Below are positions 56,075 to 64,000 of a DNA stretch of 64,000 nucleotides, piece by piece. The notes under the pieces are model-generated. The model saw only the letters and a program-made list of their open reading frames with translations, was not told the origin of the DNA and did no database searches. Source of the stretch: Cristatella mucedo (Eukaryota; Bryozoa; Phylactolaemata; Cristatellidae); the NCBI GenBank assembly GCA_009760855.2, contig WPIO01000013.1, forward strand, positions 1,526,001 to 1,590,000. Reading direction: 5' to 3'. Every line of letters starts with the position of its first letter. Within the stretch, counting starts at the first letter, position 1. The translations under genes and the position numbers were made by a program.

Positions 56075-57605
56075 AATAATACATTGCATAGCGCCCACTG
56101 AGAACTTACTCTTTCTTGGCAATTAACGTGTTCTGCAAAGGAAGAACTATCAAATTTTAGTGTCTACAACATGTACAATGCAAATTAGGATAACATGATT
56201 AGGGTAGGCCTGCAAATTGTCATGTAAAATATGGTTAGTCGTACCATGAAAAGTTTCAGCAAGCATAGGCATGCATAGGATGAAGTAAGAGGACCCACCA
56301 AATGCTTTTGTAAGTACGCTCATTTTTAGCTTATTTTTAAATGTAGTCAATTCAGGGAACATCAGGACATCAAAAGGCAGTGAGTTTCAGGCTTTGGCAG
56401 TATACATACGAAAGGCCCGGTCTGCAAAGAATTTTAGGCGCTTGCGAGGTATAGCTAAATGATCTAATTCTGAAAAGAGGGTGGTATGATGCTTGGCCTG
56501 GTGAAGGTGTAGTTCTGATAGTTTTGCTGGAGCTTGAAAATGGCGGGACCTAAAAGTAAGCGCCAGAACCCTGAATTTGATGCGCTGCTTGACTGGGAAG
56601 CAGGTGTGTTAGGCGATAAGTTCTGTCATGTGGCAACTGTAACCCTTACGACAGACAAGCGTAGCTGTAGAGGTTTGTGCCAACTGTAAGTGCCTGATTT
56701 CTCAGGCCTGTAGACCAGCAGGGAGTGAGTTACAGAAGTCGAGACGGATTTGGATACAGTTTTACCTCCTAAGAAATCCCGAATTTTAAATTTGTTATGT
56801 AACTGAAATTCGGCAGACTTGACTGTGGAGCTAATGTGGTCGTCTTGTGAAAGGTCATTTTGAAAATGAAACGACGATTTCATGCAGATGCAGCACGAAA
56901 TACGCCCGCTGAGCCGATTTTAATGTTTACAATTTCCTAGTACAAAATTGTGGTCCCGTAGCTGGTAAGCTGGTTTTATAGTCACTCGACTTGAAAAAGG
57001 TGTGCTGCTACTCAGGGTGTCAGCAACACATGAAGCAAGGGAGTTGAGAGAATTTGAAGTTGAGAGAGATCAAAGCAAACGAACAAGTGATTGCCATCCG
57101 CTTAGAAGCAAAAACCTAAATTGCCCTTGGCGATCACATCGGCAGGAGAGAGGGTACAAACTGCGATAAGAAGCGGGCCCTGGACAGAGCAGTGAGGTAA
57201 CCCGTGCTTGAGAGTGGCTTCGGACCAACTGCTATCCAATTACATAACCCAATTATATAACCCTAGTCATTTCAGAGCATTGCCAGTGATGCCCAGGAAA
57301 GATGAGGGGCTCGAGAAGGAATCGGCGATCAATAGTAGCAAATGATATAAAAAAAATAAGAGAAACAAGCAGAAACTTTAACGAAGTATGTGTTCCTTGG
57401 AAGGTCGTAATACTACCGAAGCAACGCTGACTATGTGTAATAATTAACTCTAAAATCTGATTGGAGTTTGCTAGGCTTCAAGTTTCAAAATAAGAGTTCA
57501 GCCGGTCAGAAACAACTTTTTCCTGTTCTGTCGATAGGAAAGGTAGGAGGGTGACTGGGTGAATATTGTTCAAGTTCTCTGGTCCTAGAGTTGCTTTCTA
57601 AATTA
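56075..57605 (-). mobile_element. LINE-B with 3' end and decayed reverse transcriptase
   Basis: Tail at 56080 (AATACATTGCATAGCGCCCA). The minus strand then has the ORF2 end (FHFQNDLSQDDHISSTVKSA, RDFLGGKTVSKSVSTSVTHS) and diverged polymerase sequence to 57600. It continues into the endonuclease remnant at 57610-58440, so together they form one element lacking its 5' end. Confidence 0.7.
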
Positions 57606-57609
57606 AAGG

Positions 57610-58440
57610 GAGCGAAGAAAATAATGTAGAGCAGACAGCATCCATGTCGATGGTCTTGAGGTTTCGCGATTCACGAATGACTTCGGATGGGAAAGCACAC
57701 ACCCTAGACTGAAGGAGATTAGTATTTGGTCACATGAGTAGCGTTTTGTAACAATAGGGTATGATAGCAAATTAATATGGGAGTAGATTCGATCAACTGT
57801 GTGGCGCTTGGTATCAGTAGAGCCATGCTCATGAAACACAAGACATGATTAGTAAGTCAGTGAGTCTACTACATTCAGCTCTTCAGGCATCAGTTAAGAT
57901 GTAAAATAAATTTTGAAATTACCCAAAATGTGGAAAGATTGATTTTTCGCACACAGAATTGAAGATAGAAAAGATAAAATCGAGACAAATGAGGACTTGG
58001 TTCCTGGAGACGATATTTTATTGCTGCAATTGCTGTTTTTGGAGAGAGTAAAAAACCAGAGAATTGAAAGACTGCTTTAAGGAGACTGCAAGTGGTTTGT
58101 AATCTAGGTACGAGCGAATAACAATGGTGACTCGTTCACTAGTTTAAATTGATCTAGCTGTATGGAAAATGAGGAGCCCGCCCGGATGGCATTCGTTAGG
58201 GCAGGGAAGTTATTTGATTTGGGCCAAGTCTTAGTAGAAGGATAGGTCAAGATTTTCATAGGAAATCGTGTCACAAATTAAAAGGTGGTTGATCGCGAGC
58301 GGAGCGAGAATTCCAAAGGCATGTGTTAAGATGGGCTACCAGGGTTATAGCCGCCTAGATGAATGCAAAGTGAAATGAATACTAAGAATACTGAATTCTA
58401 AAATACGAATAAATAATATGAATACGTAGAGTGATTCACA
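57610..58440 (-). mobile_element. LINE-B endonuclease-domain remnant
   Basis: Nucleotide similarity to 5800-6120 (GACTGCTTTAAGGAGACTGC against GACTGCTTTGAGGAGAAGGC) and a frame HTVDRIYSHINLLSYPIV at 57650-57800 that fits the endonuclease end. It lies in the expected order upstream of the reverse transcriptase. Confidence 0.5.
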
Positions 58441-58494
58441 GCAGGGCTTGAAGATCATACAGGGTGGCGCGAGACAGCACCAGGAATTATAAGC

Positions 58495-58680
58495 AAGCAG
58501 TGATTCGTGATGTCACACTAGGTGAGGCAGTTGCTTTTCATGACCACGGTCCCGTGGTCGCAGGTTCAATTCCTGAGATGAGCAATCCCTTTTCATCTCT
58601 GCTAGCGGTGGTGATAGCCGTAAAGGCTCTCCCGTCTCTACACAAAAGAGGCTGTTTACCAGCTAGTGTTTTTTTTAAAG
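58495..58680 (+). mobile_element. SINE-2 copy
   Basis: GTGATGTCACACTAGGTGAG (A-box side), GGTTCAATTCC (B box) and a body GGTGGTGATAGCCGTAAAGG shared with 1407-1600. Confidence 0.75.
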
Positions 58681-59604
58681 CATGCGGGGCCCCGGCTTCA
58701 GTTCTGGCTTAGCATACGATTTTCTATGCCAAATCTCAAATTGTTGGACCATCGCAAAAGAAAACGCGGAGAGGAATGCGCAGGAACGACGTCAACGAAG
58801 CGATTAGGGGTTCGCATGATCGCTCTAGCAGGGATGTTCACAGGGAGGTCACAGTCGGCGAAGCGAAAGCGGCAGCCTGCATTGCTGCTCGGGCCCATAC
58901 AGACACATCTGGAGATCAGCGTTTAGATGTCCACATGCCCTCATGTTTCTCACGCTTCGAGTACAAGAAACGAACAAATATACCTTAAACAGGTCTTAGG
59001 TGTATGGGATCCCGTATGCAATGTTCGCAATAGCTTCAATTTTTTGGAAAATAATCCTCTAATGGACGAGAAATTCTGGCAGCACTTGGTGTCCGGAGGC
59101 TAGATATTTAAAATTAACATTAGGCCGGAAGAATATGATGTCAAGTCAATTGTAGTCCAAGAGCACACACCTAGTTTGGACCCTGTTTGTGCCAAATTAT
59201 ATTTGCACCAGGGAGTTTTGAAAAAGTCAGGGTCAAAGTGGAGTCACTGACGAGCGACACTGCGCATTATATTCTTGAACCGTAAGATAAGGCATTGTCA
59301 TCACAAATGCGAGCATCCTTAATAAGAGGATCATTTGAGACTGCCATCATGCCAGAAGTTGCTTATTGAAAATAGCTAGCTTTAGCAGGCACAAAGCGAC
59401 AACCTTATATTCACATTATATCAAAAGGTATAGACTTGTGCACACGCCATTTTATAACCTGAGTAATGGTCAAGTTGACCTAAGATGGAATTATTTCGAG
59501 AAAAAATGTTTAAGAAACAAGCAATTTATTGACAACATTCTTTAATAGAATGAATGAAATATTACTACTAGAACATGGTCAAATAAACTGACGATTTAAT
59601 AAAA

Positions 59605-59978
59605 AAAAAAATAATAATAATATTCTTGATAAAGCACCCTCAGAGAACTTAATCTCTTTCTAAGCGCTTTACATTTGCTGCAAAGGGAAATGCAATTAAA
59701 TGGTAAGTAAAATCATGCTTAAAAAACAAACAAAATGAACAACATGGTTAGGGGTGACATGCACAGGGTCAGCATGCAAATGTGGTTAGTGGCAGTATGC
59801 ACCGTGTCAGCACGCATAAGCACGTGAAGGACGAATCACAGGGACCCACTAAATGCCGTCCTAAATAGGTGTGTTTTTAGGTTCCTTTTAAATGTGGTCA
59901 GGTCAGGGGATGTTCTGACGCAGGTCGCGAGGGAGTTCCAGGCTGTGGGAGCGTACGAGCTAAATGCACCGTCTATTC
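59605..59978 (-). mobile_element. LINE-B 3' end inserted next to the D signal exon
   Basis: Reversed tail (AATAATAATAATATTCTTGA, then AAAGCACCC) and 3' UTR, ending within GAGCTAAATGCACCGTCT. It is only about 23 bases from the donor site of the D signal exon at 60000, inside intron 1. Confidence 0.85.
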
Positions 59979-60000
59979 AGCTGCAGAAAGTAAGACTTAC

Positions 60001-60070
60001 CGCCGTCGAAGAAGCAGATCAGTAGCGCGACTCCGAACAAACCAGCTGCCATCCTAACGGAGCCGATCAT
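60001..60070 (-). CDS. LU copy D exon 1 (signal peptide)
   Basis: 70 coding bases from ATG at 60070 to GGCG|gtaagt. The encoded MIGSVRMAAGLFGVALLICF core is one residue shorter than in B but otherwise the same kind of signal peptide, ending FDG. It is intact although the rest of the gene is damaged. Confidence 0.75.
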
Positions 60071-60510
60071 GTTGAATGCCTATGCTGCTCTGGTCGCTGG
60101 CCACATGACAGGCTTTTGTTAACCTTGACAGCCGCCACAGTAGATTACCTCCCCTAGCAATGACCGTAATGATGCTGGCCTGAATACAAAAAAACTCGGA
60201 TCTTCTCTGGGTTAGTATTTGCACGGTTTTTGAATGAGGCTTGAGTGGAGGCTGCGTGGCATTTGAATTGCAAGTCTGAAATCACGAGTGTTTGCTGAGG
60301 CACTGATTGGCTGGTCGCAGTGGTAGCGGGAGTGGTAGCTACGGCTGCGATTTTTGCAGAGGAAGAGATTTTTCCAATTGCACTATCGACAACTCTGTTT
60401 CGACCACTTCCTGAGGAACAATGTCTTCGCAAGGAACAGTAGTTAGAACAAATCAGTTTGAATCGGCAGCCCATTCTAGCTACTTGCAAGAGGAGGCGGT
60501 GCAAAAGCAA
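60071..60510 (-). promoter_or_regulatory. Upstream region of LU copy D, conserved with B
   Basis: Contains GTTAACAAAAGCC on the minus strand (plus 60111-60123) and scattered identity with 41281-41640, including ATGCTGGCCTGAA. The 118-codon frame crossing it (60154-60510) is not shared intact with B and is not believed to be coding. Confidence 0.5.
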
Positions 60511-61384
60511 CTATTTTTTCTAATATAACGGCGAATGGGCATTTTGAGTAGGCACTAAACTGATTACTGAGTTGTACCGTCTTCCTTGTTACACTTCAAA
60601 GCTATATCTGGGTTTTTTCGTAGCTATGGCGAAGCGAAACTACTTCCTCGTCGCCTACTCTGCTGTTGCTGTAGCTAAGGACTTCAGAGTAGGTGTTAAC
60701 AAGGCTAACCGCAGGTCTGTGGTGTGCTGAACATTGACAGAACGTTGCAAACCCCCCCCCCCCGCTAACCGGCAGCCTGATATCACGTTAAGCTGGTGAC
60801 TGGGATGACGGCAAAGTTTTGGTTTCGTACGCTGGATACACGGTTATCGTAAAAATCCTCGCATTATAGCGGCAGCTGCTGTGGCTGTAAATTCATTCGG
60901 GTGATACGAGGGTTTCTTCTTCTGGAATGCCATGGATGCAATAGCTATGCCTAGACTGTGAAAATATTCATTCAGAGCTAAAGTAAATCTGCACGTATGC
61001 TGCTGGTGGGTATGAGTTCAGTCACACGTCACCCACTTATGTCACCACCTTACGTCACCCACTTACGTCACCCACTTACGACTATTATGACTTGCCTGTC
61101 TAGCCAGGCAGAGTGGCCTCTGGTTTCTGGTCGCCACTCCTTCTGTAGCAGATTCCACAAAGGGCGAGTTTTACTAAAAATGTCGGTGGTGGCAAACCCG
61201 AAAACCTCTCCTATGCCGCCCGTCAATACCACTACTTGGTCTTCATACGGGTTTCAAATTAGGTGACTGGCTCGGCCACAGCACCAGCACTAAACATGGA
61301 TTCGTTAAAGGATTAACGAAGCTTAAAATGCCAGCGCATGACCAACACTTTAGAATCCTGGTTTTGATTCAGAATTCCCAGCAA
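60511..61384. other. Intergenic with short repeats; right end related to repeat U
   Basis: Holds a C run (60753-60763) and about four 13-bp units near TCACCCACTTACG (61022-61080). The part from about 61245 (GGGTTTCAAATTAGGTGACTGG) matches sequence following repeat U at 24580 and 49190. No gene recognised. Confidence 0.45.
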
Positions 61385-61964
61385 CCTATCGTCCAGTTCT
61401 CCTAACCTTTTTCGTCAAAAGTTTCTCAAAACGATCGCGAAAAAAGGGCAGTTTGTAGTGCACATTACAAGCAATGAGCTGTCAGAAAAACTGCATTCGA
61501 GACTCAAGAGTCACTAATCCACCGAAATAGCCCTCCTACATGCAACCAACGATATCTTAAAACCAACTATATCCTTAACAGCTAAGATGGCTGGAAGGCC
61601 ACTTACTTAGCCATGCTGGAACTGTCAGCTGTACTCAGGCTATTCATAGCTGTATCCTACTCGAGGGCTTGAGATAAATGTTCGGTAGGGCAGATGTGTC
61701 CATGAAGCGGTTTAAATGGTACTTGTCCGATCGTGTTCACTCCGAATCATGTGCTGGTTGAGTATCATACCCCCTAACTAGTCACATATTGAGTCCCAAG
61801 GGTCTGTTTTTGGCCATTTACTTTTCTCCCTTGATACTGAGCCGCAGGTAAAGGTGATTACAGCCTGTGGAGTAGGACTTCACTTTAATGCTGCTTATAC
61901 TATGCTATAAATAAATGAATATATATATATATATATATATATGTGTGTCTGTGTGTGTGTGTGC

Positions 61965-61995
<31 letters not shown>

Positions 61996-62575
61996 TGTAT
62001 GTATATTCTATATTTAAGCCGTCGGAAACTGCTGCAGTGACCGATAAGCTGCATGCTTGCCTAGCCGCCGTTCGGGCCTCGCTTCCGAAGACTTCATCCA
62101 ACTCGTCGACAATATAACTGCACTGCTACTCTTAGGAGAGTCCAAGCGTGTGGCTGAACGAAGAGAATTTGCTCTTTCAGTAAATTACGCTGTAGTTTCA
62201 TTGTCACCAAGTGCTCGTAACTCAGATAACTTTGACATCTGCCAACATTTTTGAAAGTTTCATTAAGAAGACAGCCTCATACATAGCTATCACCACTTCC
62301 GATTCCTATTTAAGAAAAGCCTCTCTCCACCACGGTGGCTTTCAAATTAACTAACTTGCTTTCTGATTATGTCTCGACTAGATTACTGCCATTACAATGA
62401 GACCAGGCCACTGATAAAAGTCCTTTGGCCATGGCGGAAAGACTGGAAAAAATACCTGAGGTTCTGCCATTTGTCTTCTTTGGTGAAGGAGTTTGAATGA
62501 CCTCCGGTTGATCGACGGATACAGAATAGTTTTACGCTGACCATAATGCCAGAAACGGCTTGGCTCTTTCTTATA
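61385..62575 (+). mobile_element. LINE-A reverse transcriptase remnant with a microsatellite inside
   Basis: CAACCTATCGTCCAGTTCTC starts the polymerase region (NYRPVS motif). It continues with GGGCAGTTTGTAGTGCACAT, as at 27440 and 50700, and GACCGATAAGCTGCATGCTT after the microsatellite. Heavily frame-broken. Confidence 0.7.
61918..62003. repeat. Compound (AT)n-(GT)n-(GC)n-(GT)n microsatellite
   Basis: About 26 bp of AT, then GT with a GC core, then GT. It lies where the LINE-A sequence should encode the YADD box, so that site was replaced or expanded. Confidence 0.95.
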
Positions 62576-63060
62576 TAAATGTAATATAGTGTATCTCCGT
62601 CTGTAACTCCACAAAGCCACAAAGACAATGTGGGTATTACACAGGAGAGTTTTGTGTAGCCCACTCACAGCCTAAGCGGCTTTCGGTACGCATTCGGTAG
62701 CCAACAGACTTCATCTCCCGCAAAAAAGAGAAATTGGGAGGCATAGCAGAGTCAGGAGAGTAGTTGAGGTAGTGAGTAGCATGGAAGTAGTAGCTCAGGA
62801 CTCCAGAAAAGGATGAGCCATAGTCGGCAATAGGAGAGTAGTTGTCGTTGCGTACGAATCGTGGAAGCGAGTTCCACAGCCTAGGACCTGCTGAGCTAAA
62901 GATTCTGTAGCCAGCGGTCTTTAAGCGGAGTGATTAAGAGGAATGGAACAGCCAATGTATTGTCCATACAGGACCTGAGGGCACGAGGATGTTGAAACTG
63001 GTGCAGCAGTTCAGCTAGGCATGTAAAAGCCAAGCTGTGGCGGGCCTTGTGAGTCAGCAT
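62576..63060 (-). mobile_element. LINE-A 3' end nested in another LINE-A
   Basis: Reversed tail TAATATAGTGTATCTCCGTC through GCAGCAGTTCAGCTAGGCAT. The plus-strand host stops at GGCTTGGCTCTTTCTTA and resumes TCGTGTCTAGCTGAACTGTT at about 63070. Confidence 0.8.
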
Positions 63061-63064
63061 AAGA

Positions 63065-63320
63065 AATCATTCGTGTCTAGCTGAACTGTTGCATTAGTCT
63101 TAGCCACATCATGCCTTCAAGACCAGTGCGTACAATAAATTAGCTGTTCAATTCTAATTCTTACTGACCGTTGGCGACATAATTGTTTGCTCTACACGTC
63201 ATAGACTCTTACACTCACTTCCAGAACTGTTGACGACAGAAACTTTTTTGTACATGTCCTAGACTGGGAGACATACTTCCAGCTTTCAGCCATCTGCTCT
63301 CCTGCTGTCAATACATTTTC
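63065..63320 (+). mobile_element. LINE-A host, continued after nested insertion
   Basis: CTAGCTGAACTGTTGCATTA and GACCGTTGGCGACATAATTG correspond to the ORF2 end at 6690-6800. Decayed. Confidence 0.6.
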
Positions 63321-63589
63321 TTATTTCCATTTTAGATATGGTTGCGTGCATCATTTTTGAGACGCTATGCATATTTCTACTGTGCATGATATGGAGTCTA
63401 TTGATGTTACCAAGAAGCCTTTTTGGTCGAATTCCTGCCACAACGCGACCTTGAATCTCGAAGGTCGTCAGAAGGTCAAAGTGACAGCTACGGTTAAATG
63501 AAAAAATTGACTGACTTATCCTTGTTGCTTGTGCTAATATGCGTGCCGCTCTTTCCATTTGCATTTGAGAAATATCAATACGCGTGCTG

Positions 63590-63975
63590 TCAGGGGTACA
63601 CAACTCAAATCGCTTGGAGACCGTGTCTTTAGTTTATATGCTCCCAAAGCCTGGAACTCACTCCCAGCTTCCGTCACGACATCTCCTGACTTGTCCACAT
63701 TTAAAAAGAAACTAAAAACGTATCTATTTATCGCAGCATTTAGCAGTTCCCCGTGTTTTTTTATGTGCTTATACGTGCTGACACAGGCATGCTGCCTCAG
63801 ACCAAACTTGCATGCTGACCTTGCGCGTGACATCCCTAACCATGTTATTACTGTTGTTTATTGAGAATGCTACCATTAACCATTCGATCGTGCTTCCTGT
63901 GCAGCAAATGTAAAGTGCCTAGAAAAAGATTGAGTTTTCCGAGTGCGCTATATCAAATGCATTATAAATCCTACA
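63590..63975 (+). mobile_element. LINE-B 3' end with tail
   Basis: A 101-codon frame has LKSLGDRVFSLYAPKAWNSL, PDLSTFKKKLKTYLFIAAF. The tail has GTGCCTAGAAAAAGATTGAG and GCTATATCAAATGCATTATA. Confidence 0.85.
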
Positions 63976-64000
63976 GGGGTGGGACGTCAGTCCAAACTCC

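Larger units (their letters stand above)
52007..60070 (-). pseudogene. LU copy D, damaged three-exon gene
   Basis: Exons: signal peptide 60001-60070 (MIGSVRMAAGLFGVALLICF and DG), exon 2 52533-52679 and exon 3 52007-52382. All splice sites are good, and the signal exon and promoter resemble B. Exon 2 keeps the frame, but CYVC has become CYVY, losing the second LU cysteine. Exon 3 is interrupted by SINE-1 (52199-52341). Translation would run from RSCVDYAI into SINE sequence and stop at the SINE's GGTTAA. Beyond the SINE the old frame continues, but CYCNTSGCN reads CYSSTSGGN, losing two more cysteines. A truncated secreted peptide is possible, a folded LU domain is not. Intron 1 holds the Tigger-like element and several LINEs. 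Confidence 0.8.
41650..60510. repeat. Block C-D of the duplicated LU gene segment
   Basis: Holds LU copies C and D with 3' flanks and the D promoter, in the same order as A-B. Later changes include the Tigger-like insertion and exon SINE in D, and LINE-B insertions around 44-47 kb and at 59605-59978. Boundaries are approximate. Confidence 0.6.

Noticed and set aside
60154-60510. 118-codon minus-strand gene
   Set aside because: It lies in the upstream region of the D signal exon and is not preserved as a frame in the B counterpart.
63286-63603. 105-codon minus frame resembling an RTE-type LINE C-terminus (QGRVVAGIRPKRLLGNINRL)
   Set aside because: The similarity is confined to a few basic residues and is too weak to annotate.

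Overview
The window is repeat-rich animal (metazoan) DNA, probably from an invertebrate; I cannot name the species. The evidence is spliced genes with GT-AG introns, a decayed histone H4 gene that keeps a metazoan histone 3' stem-loop, tRNA-derived SINEs, several non-LTR retrotransposon families, a pogo/Tigger-type DNA transposon and long microsatellites. There is no sign of prokaryotic operons. Most long reading frames are pieces of mobile elements.

Region by region. 0-10 kb: intergenic DNA with LINE and SINE fragments, a 19-bp minisatellite that grew inside a SINE, and a long GA microsatellite. 10.7-11.2 kb: a relic histone H4 gene on the minus strand with promoter-like boxes and a 3' stem-loop. 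11.7-13.1 kb: a broken copy of an unnamed gene family that recurs in invertebrate genomes. 14.0-14.4 kb: a four-copy 97-bp tandem repeat. 19-60.5 kb: the main feature, a tandem array of four Ly-6/uPAR-type (LU domain, three-finger fold) genes, all on the minus strand. 60.5-64 kb: nested LINE fragments.

The LU array. From left to right I call the copies A (20 kb), B (32-41 kb), C (43 kb) and D (52-60 kb). Only B looks intact. It has three exons: a signal peptide at 41208-41280, then 32093-32239 and 31751-31986, all joined by phase-1 introns. They encode a protein of about 151 residues with the ten cysteines of an LU domain and a hydrophobic, GPI-anchor-like C-terminus. A and C are pseudogenes with no signal exon that I can find. 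D keeps its signal exon and promoter, but it has lost key cysteines, carries a SINE inside its last exon and has a 2-kb Tigger-like element just upstream of its middle exon. Shared features pair A with C and B with D, so an A-B block was probably duplicated to give C-D.

Mobile elements. LINE-A ends in (ATTAC)n and encodes APE-type endonuclease and reverse transcriptase. LINE-B is L2/CR1-like and ends in (ATT)n. SINE-1 is tRNA-derived and shares the LINE-B 3' tail hairpin, so LINE-B probably mobilises it. SINE-2 is a second tRNA-derived family. There are also a pogo/Tigger element, a TA-flanked MITE, two LTR-like segments, and an R2-like fragment with a restriction-like endonuclease. All coordinates of decayed elements are approximate.
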